This document shows positions 30,491-40,501 of a stretch of 64,000 nucleotides of DNA, in pieces (the stretch's first letter is position 1; every line of letters begins with the position of its first letter). The DNA comes from Alentia gelatinosa (lineage: Eukaryota > Annelida > Polychaeta > Phyllodocida > Polynoidae), in NCBI GenBank assembly GCA_950022655.1, contig OX465587.1:30135716-30199715 (forward strand), given 5' to 3'. Position numbers and translations under genes: made by a program. Under the pieces are notes generated by a model. That model was not told the DNA's origin. It did no database searches and was given only the letters and a program-made list of their open reading frames with translations.

Positions 30491-31483
30491 TTATACTTTT
30501 CCTATATAAACGCTGATACACAACGACTCATTTGGAGCGATTTAGTTGTATATCTGACACAAACGGTCCCAGTGTTGTAGTCCCTGTCGACTTTCAAATA
30601 TGAGTTTGATCATTGATAAATGATGAAATTTGGTTTACATGTATAACATACGTGTAGAATCCTCTGTTGAATAGCTTTTGATTTAAATGAGATGTAGTGC
30701 ACGAAAGAGGAGTTTACCATCAGCTACGACACGTCCAGAGCTGTCTTCCTGGACGACAAATGAACGATATTTACAAAATGAACGATTTTTTATTCTCATT
30801 ATCATGAACATTTTTTTACTACTACGTTTTTTTTTGGGTTTTTTTCAAGAATTTTATTTATCCTGGGGGATACATAGGCATGTGAGCCTTTTTGAGTGGA
30901 TCTCCCAAAGTGGTACCAAATACGATAATTTTTATATATTATCTAATGGCTTCCTGGATTGTAAAGTTTACTGATTAAGATGTTCCAGGAAATAATAAAT
31001 CACGTATGAAATAATTCATTCTTTTCACTGACACGCATACAACGAAACTAATATTCTAATCATTCATTGCCCAATAAGCTTAAAAGACAATATTTCATCT
31101 TGAAAAAGCTGCAGCCTTATTTGTACCAAATTGAGAACATATACCCTTGGTGTTCTGTCATTGGATCAGTCACATCCAGGGGCTGATGGTCCACATGATT
31201 TTCTCTCTTTTTGGATGACATTTAATTCCACATTTTGTTTACTCTTCCATCCTAGAGTACCGCTCTTATCTTATCCAGGTGTCATGTACGTACTCCATCT
31301 GTTTGTTTGACCTGATTGTGGTACGCCCAGACAGTGGTTGTTTGCTTTCATCAGTTCAAAGATTAACATAATCTTCAGAAGGTCTGTGGGATTTCAGATA
31401 ACACAGATTAAAGTGTTATCTGTGATGATTGACTCAGTTACCTGTCTCGTCAGGACCCCGTTGCTCCTGTTTTTGTAGACGAC
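30491..31483. other. Intergenic, nothing recognised
   Basis: No gene supported. The open frame at 30687-30974 is unlike any family I know and lies in T-rich sequence. An AACACAGATTAAAGTGTTATCTGTG palindrome occurs near 31400-31424. Confidence 0.4.
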
Positions 31484-31790
31484 TAAATATGTGGCGACTG
31501 TAGATCGTCAGCCAATAGTCATCAGGCGGAGGCAATGTCCACCACAAAAGTCGTCGACGTCAGAATTTACCCGAGCGTTCACACTGACAACTATAATTTT
31601 TCACAGAATCGCCACCTATGTAGTCGACTAATTCAAACCGGCTTGAAATAGTCGCCGGCATCAGAGCGTGTCTAATAGTTGTGAGGTGGTGCTTTATTGC
31701 ATAATCAGACGATCTGCGGTCGCCTCGATCTTGGCGTTTACACTAGACGATTTCTAGACTTTTACAGCTGAAAGTCGTCAGGCCGTCTTG
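31484..31790. repeat. Dispersed repeat T
   Basis: Contains GACTGTAGATCGTCAGCCAATAGTCATCAGG (also at about 49707-49742) and GGCGTTTACACTAGACGATT, which recurs in part at 33262-33300. GTCGTC and GACGAC words recur through it. Class unknown. Confidence 0.5.
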
Positions 31791-31865
31791 GTAGCCAGGT
31801 CCTGTATCGTTTGGTTTAGGGCCGATATGTCTACTGATCCCCAAAACGTCTACGATGGGCCTTAA

Positions 31866-32471
31866 AGGCCTGAACCCACTGCGCGATTCTTGTTCCTTTC
31901 CCTGCGATATTTTCTCCCCCCCCCCCCCCCATCGCATCGCAAAGTGGGTTCAGCCGTGCGATTTCCAGCCGTGCGATTCCGGTACCACCCCCCGTGGAGG
32001 GTACATTTTCTCGGCGACAAATTGTACCTACAATCTCATGCGATAAATTTCAAACATGTCTGAAATTTTTCGTGCGATTCTGTTCCGAGACCCCTGCGCC
32101 CCCCGTGGAGAGGGTCATCGCCCGCCCGTCCGCAAATCGCAAGGTAGCCCTGACCTACGGGGAAAATTGGTTTTGCTGCGATTCCGGGCCCCGGTGGGTT
32201 GATGGATCCTTGATTTCCCTTTTTTTGTATCCTCTTCCCGCCAAAATACATGAAGGAACGTTTCGCGGTGACTAGGGACGGGGTATTTATCGCAGGGGAA
32301 ATATCGCACAGTGGACCAGAAAACGCTTGCGATTCTTCTGCAGCCCCCCACTGCCCCCCCCCCCCCCCCCCCACTGTGGAGGTGGACAGCGCTTGCGATA
32401 TACTGTACCTCCCTGCGATTTGGGGACCCCCCCAAATCACAGGGAGAAAAATCGCACAGTGGGTTTTGCCC
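31866..32471. mobile_element. TTAA-flanked element U with many TGCGATT motifs
   Basis: 606 bp between TTAA sites (31862-31865 and 32472-32475). The ends (AACCCACTGCGCGATT at left, AATCGCACAGTGGGTT at right) are inverted. The core word GCGAT or its complement ATCGC occurs more than a dozen times, in both orientations. C runs at 31916-31930 and 32354-32372. TTAA flanks suggest a piggyBac-like target; the internal repeated word may be a transposase-binding site. No transposase found. Confidence 0.75.
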
Positions 32472-32475
32472 TTAA

Positions 32476-33017
32476 GTGGAATTCATACGATGAGATAAAT
32501 GGACCTGAGACTGGTGTACTTCACACATTTGCACCAGTCGGCTACTATTTACAGCTGGGTACAAAGTTTCACAGATTGGGGTATTCTACAGTCTCAGGGT
32601 AACATGGCGGATCCAATTCACCTGGTAAGACTTACCAGGTACATAGTCTCACCCCTGCACCCCTACACCTCTACACAGGGTACACAGGGTATACAGTCAC
32701 TGACTCAGGGTACTTCCCCATGGGAATAGGTGTTATTTAGGACCAATGAGACTCACAGATTGGGGGAGAACATGTGAAATACATTTGTCTCACTAAAATG
32801 CCCCTCTAAATTCTAAACCTGTTTAAAAAATCTCTTGAGATTCTGTTCCTTGTTAGGGGTGATTGATTGCCAACAATTGCAAGAGGAAAAACTTGTCTCA
32901 GCAAAAAGGAACCCTGTCATTCACACAGGAGATTGTGTTCCAGTACCGAATCTCAACAGGATTTGTCTCAGATAAACGGCTTGTGAGGTATGTGAATCCC
33001 ACCGTGTGAATTCCACT
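32476..33017 (-). mobile_element. Inverted-repeat element V, copy 2
   Basis: Reverse-orientation partner of 26707-27345, bounded by GTGGAATTCATACG after TTAA 32472-32475 and by CGTGTGAATTCCAC before TTAA 33018-33021. It shares each TTAA with a neighbour. Confidence 0.8.
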
Positions 33018-33021
33018 TTAA

Positions 33022-33150
33022 GTGGAATTCACACGCTGGGATTCATGTAACTCACAGGGTTCAACATCTCATCAAATTCTATTCCTTGTTAAGTGGAATT
33101 CACATGGTGAGATTCATGTACCTTACAGGGGTTCAAAATCTCGTGAGATT
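33022..33150 (+). repeat. Satellite E-type units, short block
   Basis: Two units: GTGGAATTCACACGCTGGGATTCATGTAACTCACAGG and GTGGAATTCACATGGTGAGATTCATG..CAAAATCTCGTGAGATT. The first abuts element V head-to-head at TTAA. Confidence 0.8.
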
Positions 33151-33844
33151 ATTTACAGGAGAGGTTAGGCAACTACGAACTCATTTACGAGTTTTTTTTA
33201 AACTGTGTTAGGGAGACAACATGATGTAGAGAGGCAGGCAGTAAGCTCGAATATTTTATAGGCTAGACGATCTACAGTTTTACTTGTCTAGTGTAAATGC
33301 CAGGTAGGTGGGTAACTGCAGCTTGGGGGAAGCTGGAACAGGGACTACACATGCAGAGAATCGTGGAGGAAGCAGTTGCAGGTATACAAACAAGATATCA
33401 CCTGTCAAACCCTACGTCCCAGTCCCCGCTAGGACCACAACACTACAGGGAACAGCGAGCACCTACCCATGATGCACCGGGCTGCTTCCGGTCACGTGAG
33501 CACGTGACCGGAAGAAACTAGAATAAGATAATTTGACGTCATCGGTTCATTTGCGTGACTCTGTATCGGAGAGATCGCGACATTGATGCGCGAACATTAA
33601 TGTGGTTATAACTTTTTTGAATAAGGTTAATAGATAGATAACCACTTCAGTGTGGTTTTTATATGTTAAAATTGATGCCTTAATCAAAGACTTGCATTTA
33701 TTTTGTCTGAGCTTTGTTGACTTTGGTATGACAATTATAAGAATGCTTTTTTAAATTTTAGTTTCCACTTGCAGATTTCTGAGAGAAATATTAAAAAATC
33801 GGTCGTTGGTGCCCGACAAATATATCGGGAGCCACGCGTCTGAG
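33151..33844. other. Intergenic stretch with a promoter-like island
   Basis: No gene or named repeat seen outside the motif cluster at 33486-33541. The open frame at 33297-33521 overlaps the cluster and has no recognisable domain. Confidence 0.4.
33486..33541. promoter_or_regulatory. Palindromic E-box/ETS site with a CRE: candidate promoter
   Basis: 33486-33513 is a perfect inverted repeat, TTCCGGTCACGTG, AG, CACGTGACCGGAA, containing two CACGTG E-boxes and two outward CCGGAA ETS cores. TGACGTCA, a full CRE, follows at 33534-33541. This combination is typical of broadly active animal promoters. No adjoining gene was recognised, so the role is inferred. Confidence 0.35.
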
Positions 33845-34345
33845 AGCAATTAATAATCTAAGATCTTACATGTAGAGCCTTTTCTGTCGGCCATAGACAC
33901 CCAGGGACGATGTGGGTCAACTCTATTCAACATTTATGGACGACCTTATGGACGACTAAGAGTGTCTTAGTGAACAGACTAAAGTATCATTAACCCTTTA
34001 AGAACGGGTGCCTGCTTCTGACCTACTCCCATAAGGTCGGGTGCTGGTGGCAGTTTTTCGCTCTAGAGGACGGGCACTTGATTTTTAAAACTGATAATTC
34101 AAGTTTGTAATCATGCAATATGATACATAATCATTTTTTTTGTGAATAGAAATATCAAATATGATGTTATATCTACATTTTCTGAAGATTTCATGAATAT
34201 TGCTCTAATATTTCTTTGTTAAAAGATTTTGTTAATATTGGAACAATGATACCTCCAGGCATCATGCGTCCTTAAAGAGTTAAAACTCTTGTACAAGGTA
34301 CAGAAAAAGTGCTTCACGTTCGATACTAGATTATTAAACAGGCCC
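33845..34345 (-). mobile_element. Element D, reverse copy, interrupted by MITE F
   Basis: Starts with TTAATAATCTAAGATCTTACATG and ends CGATACTAGATTATTAAACAGGCCCC. The middle matches D (GGGACGATGTGGGTCAACTC..ATTTATGGACGACC..GTCTTAGTGAAC) and is split at a TTAA by 33994-34279. Confidence 0.75.
33994..34279. mobile_element. piggyBac-like MITE, family F, copy 2
   Basis: 286 bp between TTAA (33990-33993) and TTAA (34280-34283), with ends CCCTTTAAGAACGG and CGTCCTTAAAGAG. It is the reverse of the 57410 subfamily. Inserted in element D. Confidence 0.8.
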
Positions 34346-34699
34346 CAATTCTGTCCAAAAAGAGGGCGAACAACTCACCGCCCGATAGGATAATGAGTAC
34401 GAAACGATTTTGAATAAAAGTAAATGTTTACTAAAGATACCACTGTTAGAAGTGTCAAACTTCCTGTGTGTATCAAAGTAGTGTCCTTTGTTCATCATAT
34501 TTTTACATGTGTTGATAAATCAATGCCGGGGGACGATGTGAATTCGGTCATTTATCAGGCTAGAGGACATCCAAGGACATCGTGATAGTGTTACGATAAT
34601 AGCATCGACATTCTGATTTTTATTTGTCATTGCTTTATTCCTATGGAAAGTGAAGTTACCGCGTCATCTGTTGCTAAACATTTCAGAGACCGCTCCAAG
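34346..34699. other. Intergenic, nothing recognised
   Basis: No gene or named repeat seen. Confidence 0.4.
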
Positions 34700-35000
34700 T
34701 CGACCATTGCCGGGTTTCTACCGCTAGCGGGCCGTAGTGAAGAGCAGTGGTTTTGTACGGGAACGGGGGGTTGAATCACGGACCAGGAAAGTCGATAAAA
34801 TGGTATTTTAAATGAGTTGGATGTGTATAGTAATAAGGAAACGTAGTGACTGAGCCCGTACGGGTGCCGTTCTCGGCCATTTGATGAAAAAATACGGCCC
34901 TCCCGCCTGTGGCGTCGGGCCGTATTTTTTCATCAAATGACCTCGAACGGCCACCCGTACGGGCTCAGTAACCACGTTTTCTCATAATACTCATCCTTAT
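34700..35000. mobile_element. Foldback element Z, copy 3, with a long stem
   Basis: 34838-34900 pairs with 34917-34981 over about 64 bp (few mismatches, one 1-nt bulge) around a 16-nt loop. The uninterrupted inner part includes CATTTGATGAAAAAATACGG. Flanks match the other Z copies, but the stem sequence is different. Confidence 0.75.
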
Positions 35001-35034
35001 CTAAACATCCTGAAGCTGATAGTTTATGCTTATT

Positions 35035-35620
35035 AGGCCCGGCTTTCACCCACTACGATATGGCTTTGATATGGTCTACGATGCACCTCCCGATAAAAAC
35101 ATCAAATCGCGTTGGAAGGTCACCTAATATCGGGGCAGTTGACTACATTTCTGCGATAAGGCACCAAAAGATACCCCATTTTGCAACTTCCCGATATGTC
35201 TCCAATATTTGCAGTCGGGACTACTATTGTAAAAATTTCGGTTTAGAATTCGGCCAGGTGGAACAACCCCTTTAGACATACTGCCACAGTAAGAGCAGGA
35301 TCCTGTAAAAACTCTAGGCCAGCCCATGAGTGACATCTTGTGTCATATATTTAAACTAAACCTAAATTACTGAGGCCTGGCGTCTACCTACTACGATATG
35401 GCTCCGATATGGTCTATGATGCACCTCCCGATAAAAAATCAAATCGCGTTGGAAGGTCACCAAATATCGGGGCAGTTGACTATGTTTCTGCGATTAGGCA
35501 CCAAAAGATACCCCTTACGATGCATGGTGAATTGGCATGTCTAGACATATGTCTACGAATTTGCACCTTCCCGATATTTGCTTTTTGTATCGATGCCATA
35601 TCCGGAGGTCCACTGACAAT
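35035..35620 (+). mobile_element. Two copies of element I in direct orientation
   Basis: Copies start near 35035 (AGGCCCGGCTTTCACCCACT) and 35372 (AGGCCTGGCGTCTACCTACT), each followed by ACGATATGGCT.CGATATGGTCTA.GATGCACCTCCCGATAAAAA and a CATTTCTGCGAT..GGCACCAAAAGATACCCC block. Same direction, about 337 bp apart. Confidence 0.7.
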
Positions 35621-35689
35621 ATGCCATGAGTTCTGATTGTCGAGTAACTTCATGAGGCAAAGCCGAGTGAGATTATGTAGCAAACTGAT

Positions 35690-35932
35690 GAAAGGTTTTT
35701 GCCCTCCCCAAGCGATCAGTGGACCCTACATCGATTTTATCAGTGTGCATATTTATGTCGGTAGGTGTAGACTGATTTCCTTAGGACTAATATCTACCAG
35801 CCCTTCTCCTCGAGGGCCGCGGGTCGAGCGAGGGCTTACGTAATTTGCCTGCGACAAGGTGACCGACTTCTATACGATTTGTGAACTAATCGTTCAACCC
35901 TAAATCGGTAGATGGGCATCCGGCTTTAACTA
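35690..35932 (+). mobile_element. K-family MITE, right-end fragment
   Basis: Contains AGCGATCAGTGGACC, TTCCTTAGGACTAATATC, CGAGCGAGGGCTTACGTAATTTGCC and the terminus TCGGTAGATGGGCATCCGGC followed by TTTAA. Confidence 0.7.
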
Positions 35933-35940
35933 ACATGGTT

Positions 35941-36462
35941 AAAGGCATATCGGATAATTTATGGTGGCGCCACTTGATGATTTTTAGATATTGTCAATTA
36001 CCATTCAAAACTGCTTCCTTGTGATACATTTTAATGCCAAATGTGTTGATTTAACATTTTGTCCAGTTTATCCAATTTTAATGGCTAAAACAGGCCAATT
36101 AACATTTGCTTGATTTACATACGAAATGTACTGATAATTATGGTTTTCTTCAACTCCTTCAAAAACAAGGACGGCGACCTCTGTTTTTAAGACTTAAATA
36201 AGTAGTACTGTACTTGTGCTATATTCTGTGAAAATTTCAGGAAAGTGACATGGGTTTTACTATGTAAAAAGAAACGTTTTAGAATTTCTGTATATTCTAA
36301 TATACAATTATAATAATATTGATCATTAAATCAAAAACTAGCATCGTGACCCCCAATTCAAAGTTAGATATGTGTTCTACAACAGTTGGAGATCATCATA
36401 TTAAATTTTCAGGAAATTGACATGGGTTCTAATTTTCAAGCCAAATTGTCCGATATGCCTTT
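35941..36462 (+). mobile_element. TTAA-type MITE, family H, best copy
   Basis: TTAA then AGGCATATCGGATAATTT at the left; AAATTGTCCGATATGCCT then TTAA at the right, an 18-bp inverted terminus with two mismatches. The interior aligns with 904-1416. Confidence 0.8.
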
Positions 36463-36905
36463 AAGGTTAGGGATAGGGATAGGTTAGGGTTAGGGTAAGG
36501 ATTAGATGAAGGTTAGAAGTAGGGTAAGGTTGAGGTTAAGTATATGGTTAGGGTTAGGTTAGGGTTAGAGATTAGGTTAGAGATAGGTTAGGGTTAGGTT
36601 AGGGTTAGGTTAAGGGTTAGGGATAGGTTAGGGCTGGGGATTGGGTTAGGGATAGGTTAGGGTTAGGGTTACGTTAAGGGTAGGGCTAGAATAGTGTTAG
36701 GGTTAGGTTAGGGTTAGAGATTGGGTTAGGGTTGGGGATAGGGACAAGAATAGGGTTAGGTAAAGGTTAATGTTAGGGTTAGGGATAGGGTTAGGGTTAG
36801 GATTAGGTTAAGGTTAGGGATAGGGGAAGGGCTAGGTTAGGGTTAGGTTAAGGATACGGTTAGGGTTAGTTAGGGATAGGGTTAGGGGCAAGTCAGGGTT
36901 GGCCA
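36463..36905 (+). repeat. Degenerate interstitial telomeric repeat (TTAGGG-like)
   Basis: About 440 bp of variants such as GGGTTAGGGTTAGG, GGGATAGG, GGTTAAGG and GGGTTAGAG on the + strand. It begins directly at the right end of MITE H and ends at CAAGTCAGGGTTGG. Confidence 0.9.
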
Positions 36906-37199
36906 ACCGTGGGTTAGTCCATCAAATTCACGCGTTTCGCGGACCGGAACTGTCACGGTATTGAATTCACTGGTATTCGGAAACAGACTGAGTTGCTGTA
37001 AGCTGTAAGATGGCTTGCATCATGTGATCAGTCATCGCGAACTGCTGGCGATACGCCGCTACCTACAGGCACTGTTGTATTACGCGGGGGTCTCCTAGAG
37101 AATGACTAGACACCTGACGCAATCTAGAATGGGGTGAAACCATACGACATGGTGAAATCATTCAGACCGTTACAAATGATAGACTGATACTTCCTAGAA
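36906..37199. other. Intergenic, nothing recognised
   Basis: No gene or repeat family seen. Confidence 0.4.
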
Positions 37200-37480
37200 A
37201 AGTAGAAAGGTATTTTATTTTCTTATTCATCCTACCCCTCATATAAATCTCCATTGACTTAACATGGTGTCACTGTATGCTACGGTTATGCCATAAAATA
37301 TTTATATGCCACTGGTAACATATTAAAAAAGTGATGGGGTATGATAAAATCTAAACGTCACTTAATTTCATATAATTGTTTACATGGCTTTTGTTGTCTT
37401 CTGTTTCAGGTATCACTCAGCTCCGCTTTGTGATATCATTCCGCGAAGACAACTCATGCCATATAAACAATCATACTAAG
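37200..37480 (-). mobile_element. Modular foldback element C+B, reverse
   Basis: Module B (TTCATCCTACCCCTCATATAAATC..GTATGATAAAATC) is followed by module C (TATCACTCAGCTCCGCTTTGTGATATC with outer arms TGTTTACATGGC / GCCATATAAACAA). Confidence 0.7.
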
Positions 37481-37494
37481 TTTCTTGATATTGT

Positions 37495-37680
37495 TATGAT
37501 AATTACCTTTGGAATACATACACAATAATGACTGGTTTTGTGTACGTGTGGCCGTTATCTCCGTGTAGTTGACGCGTAGTAATATCCGAACAACTAGTGA
37601 GGATATTACGTCGTCAACTACGAGGAGATTACAGTCATTCGTATACAAAACCAGTCATTATTGTATTTATTACCCACCTA
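37495..37680. mobile_element. Foldback element N, good copy
   Basis: Outer arms ACAATAATGACTGGTTTTG and AAAACCAGTCATTATTGT are inverted. Inner arms GTAGTAATATCC / GAGGATATTAC lie around a GTTGACGCG and CGTCAAC pair. Confidence 0.75.
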
Positions 37681-38179
37681 CAAGATTGATAACAAATCGA
37701 TTGCAATTAAAAAAGTTTCTGTAAGCCATTTAGTTCCAGACACCACAGCACTGTCAAGCATGGCAGTAATTCGGTGTAGACTTACACTAATAATATAGTT
37801 CGCCATTAACCTGTGACTTTAGCATGCAAAGTGTGTCATGACAATGATTTCTGATGGTAAATGAGATTATTATGATTGATTCTAAATAATTAGCATTTAA
37901 TTAACATTCAAGAAACTTCTTTCGAAGTACATGATGATTCAACCTTATTATGGACAAGACTATTTTTCCGGAATCTCCTGCATCTGACATGCCAGAATTT
38001 CTTGCAGGAGATTCTGACATGCCAGAATCTCCAGGTAGCTAATTCCAGGTGCCCTAAACATTTCCTAAGGATACTCCGTAATAGGTGGGTAATAAATTTC
38101 AAGAATGATGATCAATCTCACACTTGGTATTATTCACCCATAGACTTAACATTGGCACCTTGTATTTAACGCCTATGGA
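37681..38179. other. Intergenic, nothing recognised
   Basis: No gene. A short local duplication, CTCCTGCATCTGACATGCCAGAAT and ATTCTGACATGCCAGAATCTCC, occurs near 37975-38030. Confidence 0.4.
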
Positions 38180-39070
38180 GTATTGTTTTTTTGGTTTTTT
38201 TTAAGTAGGTTTATTCACAAGACATTCGACTATACATCGTCGTTCTTCCACGTCTGTGGGTGAATGGTGAAGAAAAATGGTAATTGAGTGAATGACAATG
38301 TACAGATGGCAATTGTTCAATAGTACTGCAGAAGTGCTTATACAGATATATATAAGTACTATTCTGAGTCCAAGTTAACATCATTTATCTTCGTTTCTCA
38401 GATCAGATCTGAGCAAGAGCATCTTAACAATAATGCTTCGAGACATGTAGTATAGTTTAGTATATACAGTATTTTCCTCTACATTACTTATACATTTCTC
38501 ACGATTGCTCTGGTATACCTAGGACATCTGGCAATATTTCAACAGGCTACAGGTAAGCATATGTACAGGTACAACATTGTTACGTATTTGTGCTAGTGAG
38601 GTTTTCATACTCTTCGAACAAATGTATTCATCATTTTTTATCCAGATAAAAATGCATTCACTTTCAGAACTGTCTCTCTCTTCAAGGTCTTCAAGGTCTT
38701 GCCCCCGCTTGACTGTTGGGCGGCCAATGGAAGTGTGTTCCAGATCTTCAGTCCTGTATATGTACTTGATTTACGAGTGGTTTCACGAGTGTTTCCTACC
38801 TGGTTTTGGGCAGACAGGCAGTTCGTTGTGAAGAGGCTCCTAATTACCCCCAACAGGAGCACTAGCCGCCTGTGCCTGGGAAGTGTAACCCCACATTTTG
38901 ATCTAAGTTCCTTATTACTAATGAAAATACCCTCATTGAACGCCTTTTTTCCTAATGTTGTTCGAAGGCATCTATTAAAGCAAGTATCGATTCGGCGCTG
39001 CGTAAACAGGAATACTCAATGGGGGGTCATGTCACAAATGTTACCTTATCAGTCAGTGATAGTGGTGAGA
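38180..39070 (-). mobile_element. LINE remnant (C-terminus of reverse-transcriptase ORF and 3' tail)
   Basis: The minus-strand frame ending at 38638 can be followed upstream to about 39060. It carries the tail typical of CR1/Jockey-group LINE ORF2 proteins: YTGLKIWNTLPLAAQQS then KTLKTLKRETV. 3' sequence follows to a poly-A (poly-T on + at 38188-38205). No endonuclease or palm motifs (FADD) are present, so it is a 5'-truncated copy. The clade is uncertain. Confidence 0.6.
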
Positions 39071-39099
39071 TAAAATCCGAACCACACTCGATCCATAGC

Positions 39100-39240
39100 C
39101 ATTGAAAATATGCCATTCATTTTCGTTTGCTACATAATCCCACTCGGCTTGTCTTTATAAGATTATTCAACAACCAATCCTCATGGCATATTTTCAGTGG
39201 TTATGTATCTTGAAGCAGTTCATTCGTATTATACATCATG
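39100..39240. repeat. Foldback with CACTCGGCTT centre
   Basis: Arms CCATTGAAAATATGCCATTC and CATGGCATATTTTCAGTGG surround ATAATCCCACTCGGCTTGTC..AAGATTATT. It belongs to the same structural class as modules A, C and N. Confidence 0.6.
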
Positions 39241-39244
39241 TATT

Positions 39245-40075
39245 TATTATCCACCGAATACACGGTGTCCATAGATAACACATAGGGAATGGGTATCACC
39301 ATACCCAGAGCATACAGATATAGACATCTAATACAAAGTGTCCATAGAAAACACATAGGGAGTGTGCATCACCATACCCGGAGCATACAGATATATATTG
39401 TTTGCTCCAAGCTGCAAAAGCCGGCGCATACAGAAAATAGTGCATATGAAAAGCGGTCGTATACTCTTCAGAGTTGATGCTGCGCAATATCCTCGCATGC
39501 GCTCGTATATTACTACCCATCAACTCCTCAGAGCATACGACCACTTGCTTTGATTCACCCTAGATTCCATATTCCCCTAATGAACGACAAAATAAAATTT
39601 ATCCTACCTCTAATAAAAAAAACGCCATAGGCTTAACATGGGATTTGTTTATTTCACGGGTGTGACATAAATTCTTGTTTATGCTACTACTTTCTGATAC
39701 TGAAAAAATATAGAAACGGGGTAGGATAAATACACAATATTGACTGGTTTCAGATACAAGCGGCCGCATGCTCCGAGAAGTTGACGCGTAGTAATATCCG
39801 AGCGTATGCGAGGATATTGCGGAGAGACAACTCCGAGGAGCATACAACCGCTTGTATCTAAAACCAGCCTATATTGTATTTATTATCCACCTTTTTCTGG
39901 ACAAGTGGCATGTCAATATCAGTTCGTTTTAGCTATACACTAGTTTTCCATACGCACTATATTTCCGTATGCGCCACCCGGAGCATACAACATATCCGTA
40001 TGCGCCGGGTATGTCCATACAAACGCCCTATGTGTTTTCTATGGACACTTTGTATGAGGTGGATAATAAAATCTG
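39245..40075. mobile_element. Cluster of N-type foldbacks and B modules
   Basis: Includes two 73-bp-type units (GTGTCCATAG.AAACACATAGGGA..GAGCATACAGATAT) at 39265-39400, a degenerate N foldback to about 39560, a B module (39598-39730, TTTATCCTACCTC to GGGGTAGGATAAA), a good N foldback (39728-39895) and a reverse unit to 40070. Lies just upstream of UGT B. Confidence 0.6.
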
Positions 40076-40285
40076 ATAATATCCCTCCAGTGAACTACAA
40101 TATAAAATAGCACGACTCTATGCAAGTCTACCCTACCTAGATAAACATAAAGGTCAGGTCATGGTACGAGGAGAAAGGAGGTCTAACATGTGCCTCCAGT
40201 ACACCTGTCACACCACCACTCGGAGCCTAGCTGCTGTGGTGTACACAGGGTCTAGTGGTAACTGGGAACCTCACAGAACCCCAGT
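40076..40285 (+). promoter_or_regulatory. Upstream region of UGT copy B
   Basis: The first clearly non-repeat DNA before the start codon. It contains AAGGTCAGGTCATGG (40150-40164), overlapping AGGTCA-type nuclear-receptor half-sites, and no obvious TATA box. The role is inferred from position only. Confidence 0.25.
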
Positions 40286-40501
40286 ATGGGAGTACAACAC
40301 TGGACACTGGGTCTGGCCCTGACCTGTCTGCTCGGGTCGTGTACAGGGGCCCGTATTTTGTGTCTCAGTCATCAGTTCGGCTCTCACCTGCTGATGGTGC
40401 ATGCTGTAGGAGAGGGACTGATCGAGCAGGGACATGAGGTGTACACGGTGCTCAGTGACAAGCTGAAGGAGCCGCAGGGACTCAGAGAGAAAGGATTCCA
40501 T
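40286..40501 (+). CDS. UGT copy B, exon 1
   Basis: Encodes residues 1-72. It ends with GGATTCCAT|GTAAGT. Its last 76 bases plus the donor region are copied 406 bp downstream (40832-40922). The start codon is in CCCAGTATGG; no upstream in-frame alternative is needed. Confidence 0.88.
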
